Positions 1-5,748 of a stretch of 6,961 bases of DNA are shown here, piece after piece. The notes beneath the pieces are model-generated. The model did no database searches, was not told the DNA's origin, and was given only the letters and a program-made list of their open reading frames with translations. The translations under genes were made by a program, and so were the position numbers. The stretch is taken from assembly GCA_001604435.1 (NCBI GenBank), contig LVBO01000106.1, forward strand, positions 1 through 6,961. The letters run 5' to 3'. The stretch's first letter is position 1; each line of letters opens with the position of its first letter. Source of the stretch: Synergistales bacterium Syner_01 (GTDB taxonomy: Bacteria; Synergistota; Synergistia; Synergistales; Aminobacteriaceae).

Positions 1-288
1 GTTTTCATCAGCAAGCCCTGGCACTTTTGGGCGCTCGCTTTCTCGGTAGGAATGGTTCAGGGCGGCACGCAAGCTATCAGCAGAAGTTTTTTCGCCTCGA
101 TGATACCTGCGGGACGCACAGCCGAGTTCTTTGGTTTTTATGATATTTCCAGCAAATTCTCCGGCATTCTCGGTCCGGCAATCTTCGGCTTCGTCACTCA
201 GGTCACCGGATCGAGTCCGTTGGCTATCCTCATCCTCTCGTATACTTTTATTCTCGGCATTGTGATTCTCCGGAAGGTGCAAGGGTGA
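1..288 (+). CDS. MFS permease, UMF1/Atg22-like family (3' part only)
   Basis: This is the C-terminal 95 residues of an integral membrane transporter; the gene begins before the window and is open in frame from base 1. The visible protein has a conserved-looking block from about 18 to 60 (GMVQGGTQAISRSFFASMIP, then AEFFGFYDISSKFSGILGP), which I recognise as the signature of the UMF1 (Atg22-like) branch of the major facilitator superfamily. Two hydrophobic stretches follow, GILGPAIFGFVTQVTG and LAILILSYTFILGIVIL, which fit the last two membrane helices, and then a short basic tail (RKVQG). UMF1 members are putative effluxers, in yeast Atg22 of vacuolar amino acids; the substrate cannot be read here. 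The stop at 286-288 overlaps the GTG start of the deacetylase gene, so the two are probably co-transcribed and translationally coupled. The family call is firm, the substrate unknown. Confidence 0.85.
   Translation, partial: VFISKPWHFWALAFSVGMVQGGTQAISRSFFASMIPAGRTAEFFGFYDISSKFSGILGPAIFGFVTQVTGSSPLAILILSYTFILGIVILRKVQG
272..277 (+). promoter_or_regulatory. Ribosome binding site supporting the GTG start at 285
   Basis: The GGAAGG stretch lies 7 bases before the GTG at 285. It lies 19 bases before the in-frame ATG at 297, which has only a weak AAGGG closer to it. The spacing therefore favours GTG 285, giving a 4-base GTGA overlap with the permease stop. The ATG at 297 stays possible and would shorten the signal peptide by only four residues. 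Confidence 0.5.
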
Positions 289-1031
289 TCCCCGATATGA
301 ATTTTTTTACTCTACGTACTGCCTGTCTCATTCTCCTTTTTCTTGTTCCATGGACACAAAACCGGGCCGAAGCGAAACCTCCTGTCTATTCGGGCAACAG
401 AATGGTCCATGCGATCGCAATCACGTTCGACGACGGCCCCCATCAGCTACTGACGCCGACACTCCTGGACACCCTCGATGCGCTCGATGTCAAGGCGAGT
501 TTTTTTCTTGTAGGCAAGATGGTCGACAGGTACCCGGCGCTCGTGCGCGAGATCTTCGCACGCGGCCACACCGTCGCCAATCACTCCTACTGGCACAACA
601 ATTCCGCTCTTCTCTCTCCGGAGGAATTCCTGGATGACATACGCCGTTGCAGCGAGTCGATCGAACGGAACATCCCTGTTCAGGTGCGCTTTTTCCGGCC
701 TCCCGGAGGCAACTACACGAAAAACGTCCTTTCTCTGGTCGAAGAGGCCGGAATGCGTACGGTACTTTGGGATATCAACAGCCGGGATTACACCGGCGTT
801 TCAGCCGCCAGGATGACGGCAAGAATCCTCTCGAAGGCGGCGCCGGGGTCCATACTTCTTTTTCATTCCGGAGTCTCCTCGACGATCAACGCGCTGCCCG
901 GGATCGTCTCCTCGCTCAGGGCGAAAGGATTTGAATTCGTCACCCTGGATGAAATGCTCTCGGAATACTCCGCGCTCCTTCCCCGGGATACGGAAAACAA
1001 GTTATCAGACGCTTATGAAGAACCAATGTGA
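285..1031 (+). CDS. Exported polysaccharide deacetylase, NodB domain (carbohydrate esterase 4)
   Basis: A 248-residue predicted metal-dependent deacetylase that would remove N- or O-acetyl groups from a polysaccharide such as peptidoglycan or an exopolysaccharide, outside the inner membrane. An N-terminal signal peptide is visible: a basic residue near 11, a hydrophobic core at 12-22 and a probable cleavage after AEA at 28-30. The CE4 motifs appear in order: TFDDGP (47-52, with the base Asp 49 and metal ligand Asp 50), HSYWH (100-104, metal-binding His 100 and His 104), RPPGG (138-142), WD at 162-163, and ILLFH (190-194, catalytic His 194). No key residue is missing, and the length is normal for a single-domain family member. 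The gene overlaps the permease by four bases and is followed 24 bases later by asparaginase, suggesting one operon. The substrate cannot be told from sequence. Confidence 0.92.
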   Translation: MIPDMNFFTLRTACLILLFLVPWTQNRAEAKPPVYSGNRMVHAIAITFDDGPHQLLTPTLLDTLDALDVKASFFLVGKMVDRYPALVREIFARGHTVANHSYWHNNSALLSPEEFLDDIRRCSESIERNIPVQVRFFRPPGGNYTKNVLSLVEEAGMRTVLWDINSRDYTGVSAARMTARILSKAAPGSILLFHSGVSSTINALPGIVSSLRAKGFEFVTLDEMLSEYSALLPRDTENKLSDAYEEPM

Positions 1032-1040
1032 ACGACATTC

Positions 1041-1047
1041 AAAGGAG
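1041..1047 (+). promoter_or_regulatory. Ribosome binding site of the asparaginase gene
   Basis: AAAGGAG lies 8 bases before the ATG at 1056, in the 24-base gap after the deacetylase stop. It is a near-consensus site, and it rules out a start within the deacetylase gene. No promoter fits in the gap. Confidence 0.75.
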
Positions 1048-1055
1048 ATGAGAAA

Positions 1056-2081
1056 ATGGTTTCTTTTCTTGTGATTTCGACCGGCGGTACAATAGCTTCA
1101 AGGGCGGGCTCGAACGGTCTGGTCCCTTCGCTGCCCGGGGAAGAGCTTCTTTCGTTTGTTCCAGGGGTTGAACGTTTCGGGGAGATCACTGTTCTCGATC
1201 TTCTTTCAAAGGACAGTTCAAACATGTCTCCGGAGGACTGGAAGATGATAGCCGCATGCCTCAGGGCGGAAGAACTCTATTACGACGGATTCCTTGTTCT
1301 TCACGGAACGGACACCATGGCGTATTCGGCTTCGGCTCTTTCTTTCATGCTTCCCGGCTTCGAAAAGCCCGTAGTTTTGACGGGATCCATGGAGCCCATC
1401 GGCGTTCCGGGGTCCGATGCCGAAGACAATATCGAAGGCGCTTTTTCTTTTCTCTCCGCTCTCATTGAACGAAAACAAAAGGGTGTTTCCATAGCCTTTC
1501 ACAACAGGCTGATCCACGGCCCTCGATCCCAAAAGATTCTCAGCCATGAATCCACCGCTTTTTCAAGCATCAACTATCCTCAGCTTGGATACCGGGAAAA
1601 CGGGACGATTGTTTTACAACACGCTCCTGTTCTTCATGAGAAGTACCCGGCGGATGTAGGCGCCCTTGAACTGGAGACCTCGATTTTCCTTGTAACGCTC
1701 TTTCCCGGTTTTCGTTCCCGGTACCTCTCCCATCTTGCCGACGCCGGACCAAAGGCTATAGTTCTCGAAGCGCTCGGCCTTGGAGGCGTTCCCTATCTCG
1801 GAGAAAACCTGCTCCCGGCGATCGCCATGTGCCGCGAGCGCAACATTCCGGTCATTATTACGACGCAGTGCGTTTACGGGGGAGTCGACCTCAGCGTGTA
1901 CGAGGTCGGAAGAAAAACGCTCGACCTGGGCGCTATCTCCGGAAAAGACATGACCCGGGAGGCAATCATAACGAAACTGATGGCAGTTCTTCCCGGAACC
2001 GACAGCAAACACATCGGGAATATCCTTCATTCAAATTTTTGCGATGAAATTGAAGAGCCGAAATGCACGAGTGGTACCTAG
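1056..2081 (+). CDS. ansA: L-asparaginase, type I (cytoplasmic)
   Basis: A 341-residue enzyme expected to hydrolyse L-asparagine to aspartate and ammonia. The first catalytic motif is STGGTIAS (8-15), with nucleophile Thr 12 at the same number as in E. coli mature AnsB. The substrate loop DSSNMSPEDW (53-62) matches type I enzymes. The second catalytic motif is HGTDTMAYSASAL (83-95), with Thr 85 and Asp 86, and VLTGS lies at 107-111. The C-terminal domain carries TTQCVYGGVDL (269-279) and the ISGKDMTREAIITKL run (294-308), typical of AnsA. There is no signal peptide, so it should act in the cytoplasm, unlike periplasmic type II enzymes. It is the last gene of the plus-strand block. Its TAG stop shares CTAG with the stop of the opposite-strand gene. 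A broader asparaginase/glutaminase activity cannot be excluded. Confidence 0.93.
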   Translation: MVSFLVISTGGTIASRAGSNGLVPSLPGEELLSFVPGVERFGEITVLDLLSKDSSNMSPEDWKMIAACLRAEELYYDGFLVLHGTDTMAYSASALSFMLPGFEKPVVLTGSMEPIGVPGSDAEDNIEGAFSFLSALIERKQKGVSIAFHNRLIHGPRSQKILSHESTAFSSINYPQLGYRENGTIVLQHAPVLHEKYPADVGALELETSIFLVTLFPGFRSRYLSHLADAGPKAIVLEALGLGGVPYLGENLLPAIAMCRERNIPVIITTQCVYGGVDLSVYEVGRKTLDLGAISGKDMTREAIITKLMAVLPGTDSKHIGNILHSNFCDEIEEPKCTSGT

Positions 2082-2905
2082 TTTACCGCTCCCCGGCATT
2101 GCTCGAGAAAGGAAGTTTCGCTCAGCTCCTTCCGTATACCGAACCTCGTAAGGACAAAATCGAATTTAGTAGGGTCCTCGGGAAGAATTTCCCGAAAAAG
2201 GGCGGTTACTTCAACCGCGGTTTTCAGGTCCGGCTGTTTACGTCGCGTCAGCCCAAGAGTCGAGCAGATCCGGAACATATGCACGTCCATAGGAATCAGG
2301 AGATCCCGCGGTTTCAGGACAGTCCATCCGCCCGGATCGACGTCGTCCCTTCGGACCATCCATTTGAGAAAAAGAAAGAAACGTTTGCATGCGCTCCCGT
2401 CACTCGGAGAAGGCAGGAGAAAACGGCTTCCAAGGGAACTCTTACTTCGTACGTTTTCTACAAAATCGGAAATCCCTTCGAGTACATCTCGCGTCCTGCC
2501 AAAAGAAACTGCCAGAAGCTCCTCGATGCTTCCATATTCTCGAAGAATACGCCCTATCCCGCTCATAAGCGCCGCGATCTCCGCACCGGAAGTGAATCGA
2601 TGGCGGAACGGTTCAGTTTCACGCGAAAGAGCAAAAGGCGAAACGGTCCTGAGGTATTCCGCGGGCGATGGACCAAGGAGTTCTAGAAGACGCCCGGCGC
2701 TCCGAAGGATCATCGCGACACGACCGTACGCAATACTTGATACAAGGAGCGCCGCCACCTCCCTGTCCTCTGTGCGGGGAAAGGGGTAGATTGTCTCCAG
2801 AGGATCGGGAGAAACAAATTCGCGCCGATTGTAACGGGCGTATGCCTCCTCAAAACAGGGCCATAAGCGTTGAAGAATATCCGTTTCTCTTCTGTTTTCC
2901 GTCAT
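2078..2905 (-). CDS. TIGR02757/DUF2400 family protein
   Basis: A 275-residue protein that I recognise as the TIGR02757 (DUF2400) family, whose function is not established. Recognition rests on an N-terminal DPLETIYPF (34-42), the DREVAALLVSSIAYGR block (47-62), the central KRFFLFLKWMVRRDDVDPGG (174-193) and the C-terminal block LLIPMDVHMFRICSTLGL (202-219) with DPTKFDFVLTRFGI (244-257). The family looks all-helical and soluble, and its conserved D-x-H (207-209) may reflect a distant relation to HhH-type DNA glycosylase folds; that part is from memory and uncertain. There is no signal peptide. The ATG at 2905 has GGGGAG five bases upstream (2911-2916). The gene is last in the minus-strand block, 105 bases after flavin reductase with no clear terminator between, so co-transcription is possible. 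Its stop shares CTAG with the asparaginase stop. Confidence 0.88.
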   Translation of the reverse strand: MTENRRETDILQRLWPCFEEAYARYNRREFVSPDPLETIYPFPRTEDREVAALLVSSIAYGRVAMILRSAGRLLELLGPSPAEYLRTVSPFALSRETEPFRHRFTSGAEIAALMSGIGRILREYGSIEELLAVSFGRTRDVLEGISDFVENVRSKSSLGSRFLLPSPSDGSACKRFFLFLKWMVRRDDVDPGGWTVLKPRDLLIPMDVHMFRICSTLGLTRRKQPDLKTAVEVTALFREILPEDPTKFDFVLTRFGIRKELSETSFLEQCRGAVN

Positions 2906-3010
2906 CGCAACTCCCCGAAAAAAACCAGGAACCGTGAGATAGATGCACGCACATCTTCTACCCCACAGCTCCGTGGAAAATTCAACAGCTCGTTTTTAAG
3001 TACACCCCAG

Positions 3011-3538
3011 TCACTTCACTTCGTTGAAAATCGCGGACGGAGCGTTCGATGGCGATTTGCCTTTTTTGACTCTATGGTAGTTCGCGTACGTCAAAGGGGT
3101 TCCTTCTTTAAAAAGTTGCGCCTGCTCCACCTGTCCGATGAAGACCTTATGCGTGAAGACCTCCTGTACGGAGAGAACTTTCAGTTCTATACCCGCCAGA
3201 GAATACTCCGTTACAAGCGGAAGGCCGCCCTCTTTGACTTCGTACCTGCATTCCCCGAATTTGTCGAAATCACGTCCGCAACGAAACCCGAAGACGCCGA
3301 TGAACTTCAGCGGGACTGATTCTTCGAGCACGGAGACGGAAAAGCGACCGCTCTTCTCCACAAGTTCCGTTGTGTAGTTATCCTTGTGAAGGCAGGCAGC
3401 CATGCAGATCGGTTCAGCGGTTAGCTGCATGAGCGCGTTGATTATCTGTCCGTTGTATTTTCCTCCATATCCGGTACTGAGAATATACACTCCGTAATTC
3501 AATGTAAAAAGAGCTCGGGGGTCGATCCCGTTATCCAT
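3011..3538 (-). CDS. Flavin reductase family protein (FMN-binding, HRB-like)
   Basis: A 175-residue flavoprotein of the flavin reductase-like family (FMN-binding split barrel). It should bind FMN and pass electrons from NAD(P)H to flavin or to a redox partner in the cytoplasm. Visible family blocks are ALFTLNYGVYILST (9-22), the FMN-region NGQIINALMQLTAEP (29-43), LKFIGVFGFRCGRDFDKF (77-94) and TPLTYANYHRVKKGKSP (147-163). The sequence resembles the flavin domain of high-molecular-weight rubredoxins but ends at residue 175, where those proteins continue into a rubredoxin domain; no CxxCG rubredoxin motif is present. An in-frame ATG 20 codons upstream exists, but GGAGG seven bases before 3538 and the family N-terminus favour the shorter form. 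It lies in line after desulfoferrodoxin and ferritin, which suggests an electron-supply role in oxygen defence (inference). Confidence 0.88.
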   Translation of the reverse strand: MDNGIDPRALFTLNYGVYILSTGYGGKYNGQIINALMQLTAEPICMAACLHKDNYTTELVEKSGRFSVSVLEESVPLKFIGVFGFRCGRDFDKFGECRYEVKEGGLPLVTEYSLAGIELKVLSVQEVFTHKVFIGQVEQAQLFKEGTPLTYANYHRVKKGKSPSNAPSAIFNEVK

Positions 3539-3545
3539 TGAGTAT

Positions 3546-3550
3546 CCTCC
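3546..3550 (-). promoter_or_regulatory. Ribosome binding site fixing the flavin reductase start
   Basis: On the minus strand, GGAGG lies seven bases before the ATG at 3538. This selects 3538 over the in-frame ATG at 3598. Starting at 3598 would place the arms of the stem-loop at 3567-3597 within coding sequence. Confidence 0.75.
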
Positions 3551-3566
3551 CTTCATCTTCCTGCAT

Positions 3567-3597
3567 TGCGGGCAGGAGCATGTAGCTCCTGCCCGCA
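3567..3597 (-). terminator. Perfect 13-bp stem-loop between ferritin and flavin reductase (possible terminator or attenuator)
   Basis: The arms at 3567-3579 and 3585-3597 are fully complementary (TGCGGGCAGGAGC with GCTCCTGCCCGCA) around a five-base loop. The structure lies 34 bases after the ferritin stop and 28 bases before the flavin reductase ATG. On the minus strand no T-run follows (the next bases are ATGCAGGAAG), so it is not a classical intrinsic terminator in the direction of the genes. On the plus strand it is followed by weakly T-rich ATATTTCGTT. It may be an mRNA-stabilising or processing hairpin that sets the ferritin/flavin reductase ratio, or a weak terminator. Confidence 0.45.
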
Positions 3598-3624
3598 TAT
3601 TTCGTTCAACAAGGAGATGCTGAA

Positions 3625-3639
3625 ACGACTCCTAGTCGT
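3625..3639 (-). other. Small stem-loop overlapping the ferritin stop codon
   Basis: ACGACT (3625-3630) and AGTCGT (3634-3639) pair across a three-base loop, with the ferritin TAG stop inside the structure. On the minus strand the stem ends in T and is followed by TTC. It is too short for a confident terminator but could work together with the larger stem-loop 28 bases further on. Confidence 0.25.
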
Positions 3640-4126
3640 CCTCTCTATCTCCCAATTCCCTGTCGATCATCAGGAGGCCGTGCTTTCCATCCCCGATCAT
3701 CTCGAGTTTGCTTACGATTTCGTCCGCATTCGCCTCTTCTTCAACCTGCTCCGTCACAAACCACTGGAGAAGCGCCTGGCTTGCGTAATCCTTCTCGGCC
3801 ACGGCGAGATCCATGAGGTCGTTAATCCGGCGGGTGACATACTTCTCGTGTTCGTATGCAACTTTGAAGGCCTCCAACGGAGAGGTCCAATCGGTTTCCG
3901 GTCCCTCCACGGCCTTATACAGAACTCTTCCGCCGCGCTCCATGACATAACCGGCGAATTTTATCGCGTGTTCTACTTCTTCCTTTGCCTGGATGCTCAT
4001 CCAGTGAGACATCCCCTTCAAATTCTCTGAATCGAACCAAGACGACATTGAAAGGTAGATATAGGCCGAGTAGAGTTCCGCATTGATCTGGTCGTTAATC
4101 GCGTCTTCAAGTTTTTTGCTGATCAT
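3632..4126 (-). CDS. ftnA: Non-haem ferritin (bacterial FtnA type)
   Basis: A 164-residue iron-storage protein expected to form a 24-subunit cage that oxidises Fe(II) and stores Fe(III). All ferroxidase residues match E. coli FtnA numbering: Glu 17, Glu 50, His 53, Glu 94, Gln 127 and Glu 130, plus the third-site residues Glu 49, Glu 126 and Glu 129. Length is normal, and there is no haem-binding or signal sequence that would suggest bacterioferritin or Dps. I chose the ATG at 4126, giving an N-terminus MISKKLEDAINDQINAELYS typical of the family, two bases after the desulfoferrodoxin stop. An ATG at 4147 would add seven residues and overlap the upstream gene, but has no nearby ribosome site. 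The tight spacing indicates translation coupled to desulfoferrodoxin; the product limits Fenton chemistry from peroxide made by its neighbour. Confidence 0.95.
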   Translation of the reverse strand: MISKKLEDAINDQINAELYSAYIYLSMSSWFDSENLKGMSHWMSIQAKEEVEHAIKFAGYVMERGGRVLYKAVEGPETDWTSPLEAFKVAYEHEKYVTRRINDLMDLAVAEKDYASQALLQWFVTEQVEEEANADEIVSKLEMIGDGKHGLLMIDRELGDREDD

Positions 4127-4128
4127 AC

Positions 4129-4491
4129 TTACTTTTCCGCCTTCCATAAACCATGAATATTACAGTACTCCCTGCTCTTTTCGGGAGTAAACTCCTCAAA
4201 AACAGCCTCTGCGGCTTCACCAGGATTCAAGAACTTTCTGCATATTCTATCTCCCGCCATAATTTCAATGAACTCGATATAGTGCTGCTCGGTCATTGGA
4301 TGAGGAACGCTGCCGACTTTCACCTTGGTACCTTCGATGACCGGCACGTGCTTCTCCGTTGCAGAATCCGCCGTCTGCTCTTCAAGGAGCTTCATGGGCT
4401 GACCGCAACAGATAAGGTCGCCCCCTCCGACGTGAAGAAGTTCCACGACATTGCCGCACAGTTCGCACTTAAAGATGTCCAGCTTTTTCAT
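4129..4491 (-). CDS. dfx: Desulfoferrodoxin (two-iron superoxide reductase)
   Basis: A 120-residue cytoplasmic enzyme that reduces superoxide to hydrogen peroxide without making oxygen, the usual defence of anaerobes. The N-terminal desulforedoxin-like domain keeps the four cysteines of the FeCys4 centre: Cys 9 and 12 (KCELCG) and Cys 28-29 (ICCGQPM). The C-terminal catalytic domain keeps the Fe(His)4Cys ligands: His 48 in EKHVP (with Glu 46 and Lys 47 by the active site), His 64 in VPHPM, His 70 in EQHYIEFIE, Cys 110 and His 113 in CNIHGLW. It is therefore a full two-iron enzyme, not the one-iron neelaredoxin form. It is the first gene of the minus-strand block, with AAAGGAGG upstream and an extended -10 promoter about 50 bases before the ATG. 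Electrons would come from rubredoxin or possibly the flavin reductase two genes downstream (inference). Confidence 0.96.
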   Translation of the reverse strand: MKKLDIFKCELCGNVVELLHVGGGDLICCGQPMKLLEEQTADSATEKHVPVIEGTKVKVGSVPHPMTEQHYIEFIEIMAGDRICRKFLNPGEAAEAVFEEFTPEKSREYCNIHGLWKAEK

Positions 4492-4540
4492 TCAGCATCC
4501 TTCCTCCTTTGAAATCGTTTTTTTTCTTGAAAACAGATTT

Positions 4541-4549
4541 ATTATATCA
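4541..4549 (-). promoter_or_regulatory. Extended -10 promoter for the desulfoferrodoxin operon
   Basis: Read on the minus strand, these bases are TGATATAAT, a consensus -10 hexamer with the TGn extension. Transcription would begin near 4534, giving a leader of about 40 bases. A -35 hexamer at 17-base spacing is poor (ATGAGA), which an extended -10 can tolerate. A TTGACT (4557-4562) is present but only ten bases from the -10, too close for a standard -35. I see no convincing PerR or Fur box. Confidence 0.6.
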
Positions 4550-4598
4550 TCTTCCAAGTCAATTCTCATCCTCTCCACTCTTCGATTAGAATATGCTC

Positions 4599-4604
4599 TA
4601 TAAT
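4599..4604 (+). promoter_or_regulatory. Candidate -10 box for the exported-protein block
   Basis: A consensus TATAAT lies 137 bases before the ATG at 4741. The matching -35 position (4576-4581, CACTCT) is a poor match, so the call rests on the -10 alone. If used, it leaves a leader of about 130 bases. Confidence 0.35.
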
Positions 4605-4723
4605 AGGACGCGAAAAGAAGGCGGCGAGCCTGTCTCTCCGAATTTCTCCGTATTTTTTGGTTGTCTCTTAACCGGTTGTTTGTTCTGCCGATACAGTATT
4701 TAAAGTGCCCACGACTTTTTTGT

Positions 4724-4730
4724 AGAGAGG
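4724..4730 (+). promoter_or_regulatory. Ribosome binding site of the 4741 gene
   Basis: AGAGAGG ends ten bases before the ATG at 4741. The stretch AGGATGGAAACCAATG closely matches AGGATGGTTTCCATG in front of the gene at 6870, so the two start regions share an unusual layout. The ATG at 4731 within it is out of frame. Confidence 0.5.
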
Positions 4731-4740
4731 ATGGAAACCA

Positions 4741-5748
4741 ATGCAATCTCAATCATCAATAATAGATCGGATTCTCTTCTTTTTTCTGCTGCTGATGGCA
4801 ACGTGCGCCTCTCCGTCGGAAGCCGTTTCGTCCCGTCATATCGTGTTGCTTCCTACGCTGAATTACACGGAGTACGAAATCTGGGAGAGTAAATACTATC
4901 CAGTGAATGTGCTTGAACGCAAAATGACTGAGTATCTTGCATCTTTGCTTCGACAGAACCCTTTTACGGATGTTTCAATACTGGACGACTCGCAAGCGCA
5001 ACAATGGATGGACGATCCCTACTCCAGACAAGGCGCTTTCGCAGTCCAAATGGAGCTCTACTCGGTGCTCGCAAAAGAACGCGAAGTCCTCGGCTCCTTT
5101 GAAAAAGGCGATGTTTCTTTGCGAGTCAGAATATACAGCGCTGCCGATGCGGAGCTGGAGACTTCCTATATCTCCTCGGGAAAAGACCAAAGATACACGT
5201 TCAATCCGGGCGACGACCGCCTGTATCTTCTGAACACACGAACGAGCATTATCGATATTTTCTATAGAAACGGACTTGACTTTCTTCGCTTGACGCCGCC
5301 TGACAAGGGACAAAAGATGAGTCGGCTCACATGGCGGCAGTTTTCCGGCACCCCATACTGGCAGGCGTTTAAAAACGCTATCAAGGGAGTAGCTGTCGGA
5401 ATCACCGATATGAGAGACGGTGAACTCGCAGTCATTGGGCGCATTATTGCTCCGACGGCAAACTCGACACGACGCAACAGAGAGTACATAATAACTCTCG
5501 GTCGTCAGGACGCTCTCGCGGTCGGCGACATCCTTCAGGTAGTCAGGGGCGATACGTACATAACAGTCGATCCTGAAAATCCCGTTGTAGTTTTACCCGG
5601 AGTTGTCGGAAACGTCAGGGTAATAAGGACCATGAGCGAACAAGCTGTCGTTCGTCTTCTCAATGAAAATTCCCAAAATCCCGTTCAGCTGAACGATTTG
5701 GTAACAGCTCCTCCATACGGGACAAAAAAGGTGGCGCCTTTGAGATGA
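4741..5748 (+). CDS. Exported protein of unknown function, possible CsgG/TolB-N-like plus FlgT-C-like layout
   Basis: I do not recognise this 335-residue protein as a named family. A signal peptide is clear: hydrophobic core at 11-20 (ILFFFLLLMA) and a likely type I cleavage after SEA (26-28). Cys 22 follows Met-Ala-Thr, which is not a proper lipobox, so a lipoprotein is less likely. The mature protein begins HIVLLPTLNYTEYEIW (33-48), a strand that resembles the first strand of CsgG/TolB-N/FlgT-middle-like domains, followed by a helix (54-71) and further alternating structure to about 185. A second domain from about 215 to 325 contains LGRQDALAVGDILQVVRGD (253-271), LPGVVGNVRVIR (285-296) and QLNDLV (316-321), a small beta-barrel pattern reminiscent of the FlgT C-terminal domain. 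AGAGAGG upstream is ten bases from the ATG. The TGA stop overlaps the next gene (ATGA), so the products probably act together. Domain calls are inference from pattern only. Confidence 0.8.
   Translation: MQSQSSIIDRILFFFLLLMATCASPSEAVSSRHIVLLPTLNYTEYEIWESKYYPVNVLERKMTEYLASLLRQNPFTDVSILDDSQAQQWMDDPYSRQGAFAVQMELYSVLAKEREVLGSFEKGDVSLRVRIYSAADAELETSYISSGKDQRYTFNPGDDRLYLLNTRTSIIDIFYRNGLDFLRLTPPDKGQKMSRLTWRQFSGTPYWQAFKNAIKGVAVGITDMRDGELAVIGRIIAPTANSTRRNREYIITLGRQDALAVGDILQVVRGDTYITVDPENPVVVLPGVVGNVRVIRTMSEQAVVRLLNENSQNPVQLNDLVTAPPYGTKKVAPLR
5727..5741 (+). promoter_or_regulatory. Hairpin covering the ribosome site of the TPR gene
   Basis: AAAGG (5727-5731) pairs with CCTTT (5737-5741) around a five-base loop. 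The only ribosome-binding sequence for the ATG at 5745, AAGGTGG (5728-5734), sits inside it. Ribosomes finishing the upstream gene would open the hairpin, which fits translational coupling at the ATGA overlap. The stem is short, so this is tentative. Confidence 0.35.

Larger units (their letters stand above)
4492..4740. promoter_or_regulatory. Divergent intergenic region, 249 bases
   Basis: The gap separates the minus-strand oxidative-stress genes from the plus-strand exported-protein genes. It holds the desulfoferrodoxin ribosome site, an extended -10 pointing left (4541-4549), a TATAAT pointing right (4599-4604), T-rich runs, and an 8-base palindrome AACCGGTT at 4670-4677. The two -10 boxes lie back to back about 50 bases apart, so any regulator bound between them could act on both. 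An 86-codon minus-strand frame spans the gap but shows no gene-like character. Confidence 0.55.

Noticed and set aside
2063..2686. 207-codon plus-strand frame opposite the TIGR02757 gene
   Set aside because: Its translation is basic and low in hydrophobic pattern, has no recognisable motif, and lies wholly antisense to a gene with clear family blocks.
2906..3010. Possible terminator between flavin reductase and the TIGR02757 gene
   Set aside because: Only four- to five-base-pair stems form and the single T-run (minus strand, 2918-2924) is not next to any of them; it directly precedes the ribosome site.
3539..3598. 20-residue in-frame N-terminal extension of the flavin reductase with a CSCPQC cluster
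   Set aside because: The extension is encoded largely by one arm of the stem-loop and its flank; GGAGG before 3538 and the family N-terminus fix the shorter form, so the cysteines are probably not translated.
3566..4030. 154-codon plus-strand frame opposite ferritin
   Set aside because: Antisense shadow of a ferritin with every ferroxidase residue intact; no ribosome site or family match of its own.
4492..4752. 86-codon minus-strand frame in the divergent gap
   Set aside because: It covers the promoter and ribosome site of desulfoferrodoxin and overlaps the start of the opposite-strand gene; composition is not gene-like.
4741..4806. Lipoprotein signal at Cys 22 of the 4741 gene product
   Set aside because: The residues before Cys are Met-Ala-Thr, which does not fit the usual lipobox with Gly, Ala or Ser at -1; a type I site at residue 28 fits better.
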